This document shows positions 52,212-61,959 of a stretch of DNA of 64,000 nt, piece after piece. The first letter of the stretch is position 1. Each line of letters begins with the position of its first letter. The notes under the pieces were generated by a model. That model did not search any database. It was not told the origin of the DNA and saw nothing but the letters and a program-made list of their open reading frames with translations. The stretch covers positions 757,715 to 821,714 of the forward strand of contig NZ_FNHZ01000001.1 of the NCBI RefSeq assembly GCF_900103815.1, written 5' to 3'. The DNA is from Lachnospira pectinoschiza. Its GTDB lineage: Bacteria; Bacillota; Clostridia; Lachnospirales; Lachnospiraceae. A program made the translations under genes and the position numbers.

Positions 52212-53441
52212 ATGTTAAAGAAATTAAAAGTGGTTTTTAGCATAGTCATGGTTGTGGTAGCGATTTTATCTATTGCAGCTTATGGCCTTATTAAACGAGC
52301 AAAGAATAATGACAATGACATAGAGAATGTATACGGCGCCGACGAAGAGGAAACTACAGGTATTGATTGGTCTTCAATTATTGAAAATGAATCTGAGACC
52401 GAGAGAGCTGTTAATCCTGATTTAACGGTCTATGACGGTTTGCTACGTGCAATAACTTTTTGGGGAGACTCAATGACAGAAGGTATTGGTGATGAGATTG
52501 GTGGAGTTGTAGAACTTGATGGTAATTACTATGACGTTACTGGTCTTGCATCCTCTGATACCGTGGGTTATTTAACTGGTCTTAAGGTCAATAACCTAGG
52601 TAGAATTGGTGAGACTTCCTATGAAATTGCTCTAAGAGAGGGCGGAATTTCCATGTATCTTGATAGAGACGTTATTGTAGGAGATGAACCTGTTAGAGTA
52701 AATATCGTTACAGAAGATGGCAACCTAGTTTACATGAATGACTACAATGGCTATGGCTGTTCAAGTTATATGCATGAAAGTGATATCGTCTATATTGAAG
52801 GTCTAAGATTTAAGGTTTTATTAGACGATGAGGGGAACATTTATCTAGAGAAGTTTTATAGTCTAGATGATAGTTTTGCTTATCTTTATGCAGATGGAGA
52901 TGAGATAAGTGCTAGCGCTTTAAGAGATTCAACACCTGTGAGCCTTGAGAAGGGTAGCGTTGTAAAAACTGCTGCAGCCGTAGAAACAGCTGGAGATATT
53001 TTAGTTATAGAGGTCGGAAGTAACGGCGGCTGGGAAGATTATGATGATTTAATAGCCCAGATAGATTCTATGATTGTTGCAAATAACTGTGATTACTACA
53101 TTATTGTAGGGGACACTGATGACCCAGGGGATAGTATTGCTGAATGGTGGGAAACAGATGTGGATGCCCAGGGTAATCCAAGAGGACTTATGACTACAGA
53201 ATGGGAGAATGCATTATCACAAGCCTATGGGGATCACTTCCTTAATACAAGACTTTATTTAATTGAAAATGGCCTTAGCGATTGCGGTTTGGAAGAGACG
53301 GAAGAGGATTGCGAAGGCTATGAGTATGGAAAAATCTCAAGTCAGCTAAGATATGACTGGACACATTTTAATGCCTATGGCTATTATAGTCAGGCCCTTG
53401 CTATTTATAAGAAGGGCGTGGAACTAGGATATTGGGATTAA
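52212..53441 (+). CDS. Membrane-anchored SGNH-hydrolase-like protein
   Basis: A 409-residue protein with an N-terminal membrane anchor (about residues 7-27), an acidic linker, then an extracellular domain. SGNH blocks are present: 'ITFWGDSMTEGIG' (Ser87), 'NNLGRIGET' (Gly), 'VIEVGSNGGWEDY' (Asn) and 'DWTHFNAYGY' (Asp382, His385). About 100 residues between blocks II and III form an inserted beta-rich region. Such surface esterases act on acetylated polysaccharides or peptidoglycan. The substrate is unknown. Single gene. Confidence 0.8.
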   Translation: MLKKLKVVFSIVMVVVAILSIAAYGLIKRAKNNDNDIENVYGADEEETTGIDWSSIIENESETERAVNPDLTVYDGLLRAITFWGDSMTEGIGDEIGGVVELDGNYYDVTGLASSDTVGYLTGLKVNNLGRIGETSYEIALREGGISMYLDRDVIVGDEPVRVNIVTEDGNLVYMNDYNGYGCSSYMHESDIVYIEGLRFKVLLDDEGNIYLEKFYSLDDSFAYLYADGDEISASALRDSTPVSLEKGSVVKTAAAVETAGDILVIEVGSNGGWEDYDDLIAQIDSMIVANNCDYYIIVGDTDDPGDSIAEWWETDVDAQGNPRGLMTTEWENALSQAYGDHFLNTRLYLIENGLSDCGLEETEEDCEGYEYGKISSQLRYDWTHFNAYGYYSQALAIYKKGVELGYWD

Positions 53442-53520
53442 GGTTAGTGACTAGCTTACTAGCTAATATTTAGGCTTGATTTTTTACTTATGGCATATTA
53501 TTATTAGAAAGTACATATTG

Positions 53521-53582
53521 TGAACGCAGTGCCACTGCGTTCATGAGGAAGTAGCGAAGCGGATTCCGAATGTCCGCTTTAC
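53521..53582 (-). repeat. Intergenic repeat family B, copy 3 (short form, 62 bp)
   Basis: Reverse-oriented. It matches the left part of copies 1 and 2. The whole interior of the large terminal stem (about 100 bp) is missing, so the two arms now form a tight hairpin TGAACGCAGTG-G-CACTGCGTTCA. Confidence 0.88.
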
Positions 53583-53627
53583 TAAATTTCTGAATATGTT
53601 AATTTAATATTTATGCTATAAGAAAGA

Positions 53628-53912
53628 GGAGTAAGCTAACTAGTAGCCAACAGAGAGAAGTATCCTTTGTTTACATTGGCTGGAAGATATTTTGGGTAAA
53701 GATTAGTGGAAGGTAGCTTTCTTGCAGTAAGACCGAGAACCTTTTAGGCTCTTTTGATTAAGAGATACTGATTAAGAGATACATTTTCAAAAGCAGACTA
53801 GATGACTTAAGTCTTACCGGGAATTCCCGTTACAGAATTTAATGAGTATAATCAAAGGTGGTACCGCGTTTAATACGCCCTTTGCGAGCAAATGCCCGCA
53901 GAGGGCGTTTTC
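53628..53912 (+). promoter_or_regulatory. T-box leader (tRNA-Val sensing) of valS
   Basis: Stem I motifs AACAGAGAGAAG and GGCTGGAAGATATTTTGG, then a specifier region AGTGGAAGGTAGC that offers GTA (Val). The T-box AAGGTGGTACCGCG is at 53855-53868 and the terminator ACGCCCTTTGC / GCAGAGGGCGT with T tract at 53875-53912. Together with the repeat at 53521 this explains the 500-base gap before valS. Confidence 0.93.
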
Positions 53913-53942
53913 TTATTATTTATTATTTTGAAGGAGTAAAGT

Positions 53943-56585
53943 ATGAGTAAAGAATTAGCAAAGACTTATAACCCAGCTGATATTGAAGATAGAACATATC
54001 AGAAGTGGTTAGATAAGAAGTATTTCCATGCAGAAGTTGATAGGAGTAAGAAACCATTTACAATTGTAATGCCACCTCCAAATATTACAGGTAAGTTACA
54101 TATGGGTCATGCCCTTGATAACACAATGCAGGACATTTTAATTAGATTTAAGAGAATGCAGGGCTTTGAAGCTTTATGGGTTCCTGGTACTGATCATGCT
54201 TCAATCTCAACAGAAGTTAAGGTTACTAATGCCTTAAAGGATGAGGGTATTGATAAGCACGAGCTTGGTAGAGAAGGTTTCCTTAAAAGAACTTGGGAAT
54301 GGAAGAAGGAATACGGCGGAACAATCACTAGCCAGTTAAAGAAGATTGGTTCTTCATGTGATTGGGACAGAGAAAGATTCACAATGGATGAGGGCTGTTC
54401 TAATGCCGTTCAGGAAGTTTTCATTAAGTTATATGAGAAAGGCCTTATTTACAAGGGTTCAAGAATCATTAACTGGTGTCCAGTATGTAATACATCTATT
54501 TCTGATGCTGAAGTTGAGCATGAGGAGCAGGCAGGACATTTCTGGCACATTAACTACCCAGTAGTTGGTGAAGATAGATGCGTTGAAATCGCAACAACAA
54601 GACCTGAAACATTACTTGGTGATAGCGCACTTGCAGTAAATCCTAAGGATGAGAGATATACAGACCTTGTTGGTAAGGAAGTTAAGCTTCCACTTACAGA
54701 TAGAACAATTCCTATTATTGCTGATGAATACGTTGATATGGAATTTGGTACTGGTGTTGTTAAGATTACTCCAGCCCATGACCCTAACGATTTTGAAGTT
54801 GGTAAGAGACACAATTTACCAGAAATCAACATCCTTAATGATGATGCTACAATTAAGATTGATTGTAAGTATAAGGGTATGGATAGATACGAAGCTAGAA
54901 AGGCTATGGTTGCTGATTTAGAGGCAGAAGGTCTTTTAGTTAGAGTTGAAGATCACGTTCATAACGTTGGTACTCATGATAGATGTAAGACAACTGTTGA
55001 GCCTATGATTAAGCAGCAGTGGTTTGTTAAGATGGAAGATCTTATTAAGCCAGCAGTAGAAGGCGTTAAGAATGGTGACATTCAGTTAATTCCAGCTTCT
55101 ATGGATAAGACATTCTACAACTGGACAGATAATATTAAGGACTGGTGTATTTCAAGACAGTTATGGTGGGGTCATAGAATTCCAGCATATTACTGTGATG
55201 AGTGCGGTGAAATGGTAGTTTCAAAGGATGAAGTTTGTACTTGTCCTAAGTGTGGCGGCCACATGACTCAGGATCCTGATACACTTGATACTTGGTTCTC
55301 ATCAGCTCTTTGGCCATTCTCAACACTTGGTTGGCCAGAAAAGACAGAAGAACTTGATTATTTCTACCCTACTAACGTATTAGTTACAGGTTACGATATT
55401 ATCTTCTTCTGGGTAATCAGAATGATTTTCTCAGGTTATGAGCAGATGGGTAAGAAGCCATTTGACAAGGTATTATTCCATGGTCTTGTTCGTGATTCAC
55501 AGGGTCGTAAGATGAGTAAGTCACTTGGAAATGGTGTAGATCCACTTGAAGTTATTGAAAAGTACGGTGCTGATGCTCTTCGTTACACACTTATTACAGG
55601 TAATGCTCCTGGTAATGATATGCGTTACTATGATGAGAGAGTTGAAGCTTCTAGAAACTTCGCTAATAAGGTTTGGAACGCATCAAGATTTATTATGATG
55701 AATGATCCAGATAATAAGGTTAAGGCAACAGATGAAATTCCAGCTAACTTAACATCAGCTGATAAGTGGATTTTATCTAAGCTTAACAACTTAGTAACAG
55801 AAGTTACAGACAACTTAGAGAAGTATGAAATGGGTATCGCTGTAGATAAGATTAACAACTTCTTATGGGAAGAGTTCTGTGACTGGTATATTGAAATGGT
55901 TAAGCCAAGACTTTATAACGACGAAGATACAACAAAGGTTGCAGCTATTTGGACTTTAAAGAAGGTATTAATTGATGCCTTAAAGTTACTTCATCCATAT
56001 ATGCCATTTATTACAGAGGAAATCTTCTGCAATATTCAGGATGAAGAAGAGTCTATTATGATTAGTAGCTGGCCTGTATATGATGAGAAGTTTAACTTCG
56101 CTGATGAAGAGAAGGCTATTGAGGCTATTAAGGTTGCAGTTAGAAATATCCGTAACTTAAGAGCTGAGATGAATGTAGCTCCAAGTAGAAAGGCAGCAGT
56201 TTATGTTGTATCTGAGGATGCTTGGGTTAGAGATACATTTGCAAATGCTAACGCTTTCTTTGCAACTCTTGCTTACGCTTCAGAAGTTCATATCCAGGAA
56301 GATAAGACAGGAATCTCTGAGGATGCTGTTTCAACAGTTATTCCAGATGCAGTAATCTACATTCCATTTGCTGAATTAGTAGATATTGATAAGGAAATCG
56401 AGAGATTATCTAAGGAAGAGAAGAAGCTTAACGGCGAAATCGCTCGTTGTAACGGCATGTTAAATAACGAGAAGTTCGTATCTAAGGCTCCAGAAAGCAA
56501 GATCAACGAAGAGAAGGAAAAGCTTGCTAAGTATAGTGCTATGCTTGAGCAGGTTAAGGAGAGATTAGCTTCACTTCAGAAGTAA
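53943..56585 (+). CDS. valS: Valine--tRNA ligase
   Basis: An 880-residue class I synthetase behind GAAGGAG. HIGH motif '[11 protein letters not shown]', editing (CP1) domain with '[13 protein letters not shown]', zinc-type Cys pairs 'YYCDECGEM' / 'CTCPKCGGH', KMSKS motif '[15 protein letters not shown]', anticodon-binding helical domain, and the C-terminal ValS coiled coil ('[21 protein letters not shown]'). Expression is controlled by the upstream T-box. Confidence 0.98.
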   Translation: MSKELAKTYNPADIEDRTYQKWLDKKYFHAEVDRSKKPFTIVMPPPNITGKLHMGHALDNTMQDILIRFKRMQGFEALWVPGTDHASISTEVKVTNALKDEGIDKHELGREGFLKRTWEWKKEYGGTITSQLKKIGSSCDWDRERFTMDEGCSNAVQEVFIKLYEKGLIYKGSRIINWCPVCNTSISDAEVEHEEQAGHFWHINYPVVGEDRCVEIATTRPETLLGDSALAVNPKDERYTDLVGKEVKLPLTDRTIPIIADEYVDMEFGTGVVKITPAHDPNDFEVGKRHNLPEINILNDDATIKIDCKYKGMDRYEARKAMVADLEAEGLLVRVEDHVHNVGTHDRCKTTVEPMIKQQWFVKMEDLIKPAVEGVKNGDIQLIPASMDKTFYNWTDNIKDWCISRQLWWGHRIPAYYCDECGEMVVSKDEVCTCPKCGGHMTQDPDTLDTWFSSALWPFSTLGWPEKTEELDYFYPTNVLVTGYDIIFFWVIRMIFSGYEQMGKKPFDKVLFHGLVRDSQGRKMSKSLGNGVDPLEVIEKYGADALRYTLITGNAPGNDMRYYDERVEASRNFANKVWNASRFIMMNDPDNKVKATDEIPANLTSADKWILSKLNNLVTEVTDNLEKYEMGIAVDKINNFLWEEFCDWYIEMVKPRLYNDEDTTKVAAIWTLKKVLIDALKLLHPYMPFITEEIFCNIQDEEESIMISSWPVYDEKFNFADEEKAIEAIKVAVRNIRNLRAEMNVAPSRKAAVYVVSEDAWVRDTFANANAFFATLAYASEVHIQEDKTGISEDAVSTVIPDAVIYIPFAELVDIDKEIERLSKEEKKLNGEIARCNGMLNNEKFVSKAPESKINEEKEKLAKYSAMLEQVKERLASLQK

Positions 56586-56672
56586 ATTTTTTCTAAAAAT
56601 ATTTGTAAAATATAATATTAGACTAGATAATATGCCTGATTTAGCTTATTATTTAGTTAAGTATAGTGATTG

Positions 56673-56697
56673 GCCACCTCGAATTTTCGGGGTGGCT
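56673..56697 (+). other. GC-rich hairpin after valS
   Basis: GGCCACCTCG-AATTTT-CGGGGTGGCT forms a 9-bp stem between valS and the PAS gene but lacks a T tract (TATATAG follows). It may be a weak terminator or a leader hairpin. Confidence 0.5.
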
Positions 56698-56718
56698 ATA
56701 TAGAAAGGTAGGATTTTT

Positions 56719-57075
56719 ATGGCAGATTCAATGATAGCAGTACCTTACGTATGTTTCTCAATTCTTATGAGAAGCGGTAGAATTCTTGATATCGATGAGA
56801 GATTTACAGAAGTTTTAGGTTACACAGAGGAAGATATTAAGGACGGAAAGATTAGTTTTAAGAACTTAGTACCTGATGTAGAATATGAGTCTTTAATTCA
56901 GGAATTTAGAGAACAGTTTATTGAAAAGAGATATGTTTGTTATCAGCATGAGTTAGTTTCAAAGGACAATCATATAACAAAGGTTGTATCTTTCTACAGA
57001 CTTGAGAACAAATTACTTGACGGACATAGAGTTTTAAGAGTTTCTTGTGCAATGCCTGAAAATCTTAGTGAATAA
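56719..57075 (+). CDS. Single PAS-domain protein
   Basis: A 118-residue protein consisting of one PAS fold ('FSILMRSGRILDIDERFTEVLGYTEEDIKDGKISFKNLV', then 'HELVSKDNHITKVVSFYRL'). No output domain is attached. It could act as a free sensor or adaptor. It sits 12 bases before nadE, suggesting co-expression. Ligand and partner unknown. Confidence 0.8.
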   Translation: MADSMIAVPYVCFSILMRSGRILDIDERFTEVLGYTEEDIKDGKISFKNLVPDVEYESLIQEFREQFIEKRYVCYQHELVSKDNHITKVVSFYRLENKLLDGHRVLRVSCAMPENLSE

Positions 57076-57087
57076 GGAGTTTCTTTA

Positions 57088-59055
57088 ATGAAAGATGGTT
57101 TTGTAAGAGTTGCAAGTATGACTCCTAAGGTAACAGTAGCGGACGTTAGTGCAAATCTTGAGGCGGTTAAGGTCTTAATGAAGGAAGCTTATGACAAGGG
57201 TGCAGCTATTGTTTCTTTTCCAGAGCTAGTTTTAACTGGCTATACTTGTAATGATTTATTTTTACAAAAAAAGTTATTAGATGAGGCTAAAAAGGCTTTA
57301 GTAGAGTTAAAGGAATATTCTAGTGAATTTCCTGGAACTCTTTTCTTTATTGGACTTCCATTACAGGTAAAGTCTAAGCTTTATAATGTTGTGGCAGCAG
57401 TAAAGGATGGAGAAATTCACGGTTTTACAACAAAAAAGCATATTCCAAACTATGGGGAATTCTATGAGGCAAGATGGTTTAATCCGGGTCCTAAAAAGGG
57501 TGAGTTTATAGAATTTTGTGGGGATTTCGTTCCATTTTCAAATGAACTTTGCTATAAATTTTCAAATTTCGAGGACTTAATCGTAGGCGTTGAAATTTGC
57601 GAGGATTTATGGACAGTTAATCCACCAAGTACATCTATGGTTACAGTGCAGGGGGCTTCTTTAATTGTTAATGCTTCTGCAAGTAACGAGCTTATTGGCA
57701 AGGCAAACTATAGAAAGAGCCTTGTTTCAAGCACTTCAGCTAGACTTCTTTGCGCTTATGTTTACACAAGTGCAGGTGAGGGCGAATCCACTCAGGATAT
57801 TGTCTTCTCAGGTCATAATATTATTGCTGAAAATGGCAGTGTGCTCGCAGAGTCAAAGCGTTTTAGCGGCGAGAACATCTATGCTGATATTGATATAGAG
57901 AAGTTAGTTGCTGAAAGACGCAGAATGTCTACCTTTAGAGCACTAGAGGATAAGTCGGCAGATTTTGCAGCAATTATTGAACTTGATGAAATTAGAAAAT
58001 TAGATTTAGAGCTTAATAGATTTTATGATAAGGCACCTTTCGTACCTTCTGATAAGGAGGAGAGAGATGCAAGATGTGAGGAAATCTTAAATATCCAGTC
58101 TTATGGCTTAAAGAAGAGATTAGAACATACTCATTCTAAGTCAGCAGTTATAGGTATTTCAGGTGGCCTTGATTCTACACTTGCATTACTTGTTACTGCA
58201 AGAGCCTTTGATTTATTAGGTTTAGATAGAAAGGGCATTACTTGTGTAACAATGCCTGGATTTGGTACAACTGATAGAACTTATTCTAATGCAGTTTTAC
58301 TTACAAAGAAGCTAGGTTGTTCTTTAAGGGAGATTAGTATTGTAGATGCTGTTAGACAACATTTTCATGATATTAATCACGATGAGTCAGTGCATGATGT
58401 CACTTATGAGAACAGTCAGGCAAGAGAGCGTACACAGCTTTTAATGGATATTGCTAATCAAACAGCAGGTCTTGTAATAGGTACAGGGGATTTATCAGAG
58501 TTAGCTCTTGGTTGGGCTACATACAACGGCGATCACATGTCTATGTATGCTGTAAATGTATCTATACCTAAGACTTTGGTAAGACATTTGGTTAGATTTT
58601 ATGCTGATACATGTAAGGAAGAGGAATTATCTAGAGTCTTACTTGATGTACTTGATACACCAGTATCTCCAGAGCTTTTACCACCAGATAAGGATGGCAA
58701 GATTGCTCAAAAAACTGAGGATTTAGTGGGACCTTACGAGCTACATGATTTCTTCCTTTATCACATGTTAAGATTTGGCATGACACCAAAGAAATTATTT
58801 AGAATTGCAAAGCTAGCTTTTGCAGAGGAAATCAAAGAAAATACATATTCGGATGCTATAATCTACAAATGGCTTCGTACCTTTACTTGGAGATTCTTTG
58901 CTCAGCAGTTTAAGCGTTCTTGTTTACCAGATGGACCTAAGGTTGGTTCTGTTGCAGTATCACCAAGGGGAGATTTAAGAATGCCAAGTGATGCAAGCTC
59001 ACATATTTGGATGCTTGAACTTGACGAACTTAAAGAAGAGCTAGGTATAGAATAA
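57088..59055 (+). CDS. nadE: Glutamine-dependent NAD+ synthetase
   Basis: A 655-residue two-domain enzyme. Residues 1-~290 are a nitrilase-type glutaminase with the triad Glu46 ('SFPELVLTGYT'), Lys in 'TTKKHIPNYGEFYEARWF' and Cys171 ('GVEICEDLW'). Residues ~320-640 are the synthetase with the PP-loop 'GISGGLDSTLAL' (358-364) and 'TGDLSELALGWATYNGDHM'. It converts NaAD to NAD+. AAGGAG lies before the start. Confidence 0.97.
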   Translation: MKDGFVRVASMTPKVTVADVSANLEAVKVLMKEAYDKGAAIVSFPELVLTGYTCNDLFLQKKLLDEAKKALVELKEYSSEFPGTLFFIGLPLQVKSKLYNVVAAVKDGEIHGFTTKKHIPNYGEFYEARWFNPGPKKGEFIEFCGDFVPFSNELCYKFSNFEDLIVGVEICEDLWTVNPPSTSMVTVQGASLIVNASASNELIGKANYRKSLVSSTSARLLCAYVYTSAGEGESTQDIVFSGHNIIAENGSVLAESKRFSGENIYADIDIEKLVAERRRMSTFRALEDKSADFAAIIELDEIRKLDLELNRFYDKAPFVPSDKEERDARCEEILNIQSYGLKKRLEHTHSKSAVIGISGGLDSTLALLVTARAFDLLGLDRKGITCVTMPGFGTTDRTYSNAVLLTKKLGCSLREISIVDAVRQHFHDINHDESVHDVTYENSQARERTQLLMDIANQTAGLVIGTGDLSELALGWATYNGDHMSMYAVNVSIPKTLVRHLVRFYADTCKEEELSRVLLDVLDTPVSPELLPPDKDGKIAQKTEDLVGPYELHDFFLYHMLRFGMTPKKLFRIAKLAFAEEIKENTYSDAIIYKWLRTFTWRFFAQQFKRSCLPDGPKVGSVAVSPRGDLRMPSDASSHIWMLELDELKEELGIE

Positions 59056-59075
59056 TTTATGGAGGTTTCTAAAAA

Positions 59076-60071
59076 ATGGGAAAGAAACAGGAAAGTAATG
59101 ACAATACTGGAAAAGTCGTTACTAAGTATGACAAGAAGGTAGCTAAAAGAAAGGAAGAGGAACGTAAGGCTAAGCGTAATAAATTTATTGCAAAAACCGT
59201 TGCCTTATGCCTTGTGGCAATTATTGTAATTAGTGGTGTTGCTGCATTTTCTTTAAGATACTATAGAATTCATACACAGTTTATTAAGGTTAATAATGAA
59301 AATGTAAGCGAAATCGAATTTGATTTCTATTACGGAATGACTAAGTCCACATTATTTAATACTACACTTTATAGCGACATGACATATCTTGATTATTATG
59401 AGAATTACTTAGGCTATAGTTCTTCAAAGAAGGATAAGGCTCAGACATATTCTGATGATTACACATGGTATGATTATTTCGCATCACAGACAGTTGATAC
59501 AATTAAGGAATATAAGGCATTATTACAGTTAGCTAGTGAAGCTGGTTACGAGTATACAACAGCTGATGATGACTACAATGAATTTGTTGAAAATATTACA
59601 TCAACAGCAGAGTCTAACAGCATGTCCGTTAAGGAATATGTTAAGTCACTTTACGGCGACAATGCTAGCCTTTCAAATATTAAGTCATATATTCTTGAAG
59701 TTTTAGAGGCTCAGAGCTACCTTGAGCAGTTACAGGAAGAACTTGCTGCAACTGATGAAGAAGTAGCTGCTTATATTGCTGAAAACTACTCAAGCGATTC
59801 TACAGAATCAACTGATTCAACAGATTCTACAGAGTCAACAGAGGATAGTTCTACTGATTACGATGAAGATGAGATTAGATCAACAATTCTAAGCCAGAAG
59901 TATAACGAGGTTATTAGCCCTGTTATGGAGGCTATGAGCTTTACTAATATTCATAACAGAATTAAGATGTATAGCTCATCTACAAGCTCTACAAGCTCAG
60001 ATTCAGAGGATTCTGACACAAGCGAGGAATCAACAGAAGAAGCACAAGAGTCAACCAGTCAGGCTGAATAA
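59076..60071 (+). CDS. Membrane-anchored SurA-like protein with Ser/Thr-rich acidic segments
   Basis: A 331-residue protein behind ATGGAGG. A Lys/Arg-rich cytoplasmic head (1-35) is followed by one membrane segment (about 38-62). An extracellular helical domain comes next, resembling the SurA/PrsA N-terminal chaperone fold ('FIKVNNENVSEIEFDFYYG', 'YKALLQLASEAGYEYT', 'VKEYVKSLYG'). No parvulin PPIase domain is visible. Tandem 'STDSTDSTES' and a Ser/Thr/Glu tail look like linkers. Possibly a secretion chaperone; uncertain. Confidence 0.72.
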   Translation: MGKKQESNDNTGKVVTKYDKKVAKRKEEERKAKRNKFIAKTVALCLVAIIVISGVAAFSLRYYRIHTQFIKVNNENVSEIEFDFYYGMTKSTLFNTTLYSDMTYLDYYENYLGYSSSKKDKAQTYSDDYTWYDYFASQTVDTIKEYKALLQLASEAGYEYTTADDDYNEFVENITSTAESNSMSVKEYVKSLYGDNASLSNIKSYILEVLEAQSYLEQLQEELAATDEEVAAYIAENYSSDSTESTDSTDSTESTEDSSTDYDEDEIRSTILSQKYNEVISPVMEAMSFTNIHNRIKMYSSSTSSTSSDSEDSDTSEESTEEAQESTSQAE

Positions 60072-60090
60072 TTAAAAGATAGTTTAGTTA

Positions 60091-60115
60091 GGCGCCATTT
60101 TTGGCGCCTTTTTTT
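60091..60115 (+). terminator. Terminator after the SurA-like gene
   Basis: GGCGCC-ATTTTT-GGCGCC followed by T7. The T tract runs directly into repeat C copy 3. Confidence 0.9.
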
Positions 60116-60242
60116 AACTCAGTCGGAGTACAAGCTCCGACTGAGTTAAACGCTCCGCGAGGATGCGCACGGATTCGGACAGGAATTTGTCTGCAGTAGC
60201 AGACCCGAATCCGGCGCGCAAGACTTGCTCGCGAGTCTTGAC
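60114..60242 (+). repeat. Intergenic repeat family C, copy 3 (129 bp)
   Basis: Same length and three-hairpin plan as 45970-46098. The first hairpin TTTAACTCAGTCGGAG / CTCCGACTGAGTTAAA is perfect here and begins within the preceding T tract. A minus-strand frame across this element shares its peptide with one across copy 1. That reflects the repeat, not a gene. Confidence 0.92.
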
Positions 60243-60272
60243 AATAGACTAGGCTTGAAAGGAAATTAATTA

Positions 60273-60920
60273 ATGAATTACGAAGATTTATATAAATACA
60301 AATATGCCATTTTTGATTTAGATGGCACTTTACTTGATTCCTCTGATGTTTGGACAAAGGTAGATGAGGAATTTTTAAAGAAAAGAAATATTCCTATGAC
60401 AGAAGAATATGCCATTGAAATTAAAAAGCATAATTTTGAATCTGGCGCAGTTTATACAGTTGAGAGATACAATTTAGAGGAAGATCCAAAAGACATAGTA
60501 AATGAATGGTATGGCATGGCAATTAAGGCCTATAGAGAAGACATTATGTTAAAGCCTGGGGCCTTTGATTTACTTAAGAAGATGAAGGACTTAAATATTA
60601 AGCTTGCAGTGGCTACCTCTTCAGATGAGATCCTTTATAAGGATTGCTTAATTAGAAACGGCATTTATGACTTCTTTGATGTCTTTGTACAGACTAAGGA
60701 AGTTAATAGAGGAAAGAAATTTCCTGATGTCTACATAGAGGCGGCAAAGCGTATTGGAGCAGATATTAGTGATTGCCTTGTATTTGAAGATTTATATGTT
60801 GCTATAAATGCAGCAAAATCTGCAGGTTTTAAAACTATTGGCGTATTTGATAAGTCTAATTTAGATGATATTGATGCCATTAAGGAAGCTTCTGATTATT
60901 ACATTGAGCAATATCGCTAA
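60273..60920 (+). CDS. HAD-family hydrolase (beta-phosphoglucomutase/phosphatase-like)
   Basis: A 215-residue HAD protein with cap type C1. Motif I is 'AIFDLDGTLLDSSDVW', motif II 'AVATSSDE', motif III the Lys of 'NRGKKFPDVYIEAAKRIG' and motif IV 'CLVFEDLYVAINAAKSAGF'. The 'FEDLYVAINAAKSAG' form is typical of the beta-PGM/GPH branch. AAAGGAA lies before ATG 60273. Substrate unknown. Confidence 0.9.
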   Translation: MNYEDLYKYKYAIFDLDGTLLDSSDVWTKVDEEFLKKRNIPMTEEYAIEIKKHNFESGAVYTVERYNLEEDPKDIVNEWYGMAIKAYREDIMLKPGAFDLLKKMKDLNIKLAVATSSDEILYKDCLIRNGIYDFFDVFVQTKEVNRGKKFPDVYIEAAKRIGADISDCLVFEDLYVAINAAKSAGFKTIGVFDKSNLDDIDAIKEASDYYIEQYR

Positions 60921-61096
60921 TCTAGTGGATTGGCAAAGGGTGTTAGTGCAGGACATTAGCAAAGGAGAATTGTCATAAGATTGAATTTTCTATTGCCTAT
61001 TTTAATGAAATAAACTAAAATAAATTCTAGAAGTATTTTAGAAAGCTTTCTAGAATAATATCAAGAATAAATCTATGAATTTGGGAGGATTATCAT

Positions 61097-61519
61097 ATGA
61101 AAAAATTCTTTAAAGAATTCAAGGAATTCGCACTTAAGGGAAATGTAATGGATATGGCAGTCGGCGTTATCATTGGTGCTGCATTTGGTAGCATTGTAAC
61201 AGCCCTTACAACTGATTTCATCAATCCATTAATCAACTCAATTGGTGGTGCTAGCTTTGGTGGTAAGATTCTTTTACCATGGTCTGGAACAGGTGAGAAT
61301 GCTCAGTATCTTTTATGGGGTGATTTCTTAACTCAGGTTGTTAACTTTATCATTATGGCATTCTGCATCTTCCTTATGGTTAAGGCTGTTAATAAGCTCT
61401 CTAGCCTTGGTAAGAAGGAAGAAGTTAAGGACCCAACAGAGAAGGAGTGTCCATACTGCTTTAGTAAGATTTCTGTAAAGGCAACACGTTGCCCACATTG
61501 TACATCTGAATTAAAGTAG
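61097..61519 (+). CDS. mscL: Large-conductance mechanosensitive channel with C-terminal zinc ribbon
   Basis: A 140-residue MscL behind GGGAGG. 'FKEFALKGNVMDMAVGVIIGAAFGSIVTALTTDFINPLI' is the N-terminal helix and first span with the pore Gly/Ala pattern; a second span lies near residues 78-98. The usual C-terminal helix is followed by a four-Cys ribbon ('ECPYCFSKISVKATRCPHCTSEL') that is absent from E. coli MscL. It opens under membrane tension to release solutes. Confidence 0.94.
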   Translation: MKKFFKEFKEFALKGNVMDMAVGVIIGAAFGSIVTALTTDFINPLINSIGGASFGGKILLPWSGTGENAQYLLWGDFLTQVVNFIIMAFCIFLMVKAVNKLSSLGKKEEVKDPTEKECPYCFSKISVKATRCPHCTSELK

Positions 61520-61558
61520 GATAGTAAGGTAAGCTTAGGAAAATATTAGTAGATAAAA

Positions 61559-61596
61559 GGGATAGGTAACATATCAAACTTACCTATCCCTTTTTT
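61559..61596. terminator. Terminator after mscL, usable in both directions
   Basis: GGGATAGGTAA / TTACCTATCCC followed by T6 on plus. On minus the same stem is followed by TTTTATC, which would end a minus-strand transcript from 61.7 kb. Confidence 0.85.
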
Positions 61597-61652
61597 GATT
61601 TACTAGCAAAATAAAAAAGAAGCCAGGCATCAATAGGTCTCCCTCCTATCAT
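61580..61652 (-). other. Possible tiny toxin-like peptide gene with sequestered start
   Basis: On the minus strand AGGAGGGAG is followed 8 bases later by an ATG (61630) opening a 16-codon frame with a hydrophobic core (MPGFFFILLVNQKRDR, stop at 61580). An overlapping 22-codon frame starts at 61652. A 16-bp perfect stem (61608-61623 with 61658-61673) would hide the start region. This architecture is like type I toxins, but I recognise no family and coding is unproven. Confidence 0.35.
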
Positions 61653-61959
61653 CACTAGCTTCTTTTTTATTTTACTTTTTGTTAATAAAAGGCCTCCCAA
61701 CTTTTCATCAACGTAAACCTATATAATACTGTGTCACGATCTTAATTTATACACAGTCTTGTTTCTTTCTTACAAGAAAATATTAACATAGTATTAAAAA
61801 TTCTTATTCACTCCAAAAGGGGGGTATTTCTATCAAAATGAATCACTTTTGTACTTATTCCTATACATTAAATTTTTATTAACAAAAATTGAAAGTAATA
61901 TGTTATACTCAACCACAGTGTTTATCCTTTAAAATCGGGGGTTATTAGATAAGGAATTT

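Noticed and set aside
61674..61959. SAM riboswitch before the methionine-synthesis fusion gene
   Set aside because: No S-box signature is visible in the AT-rich leader.
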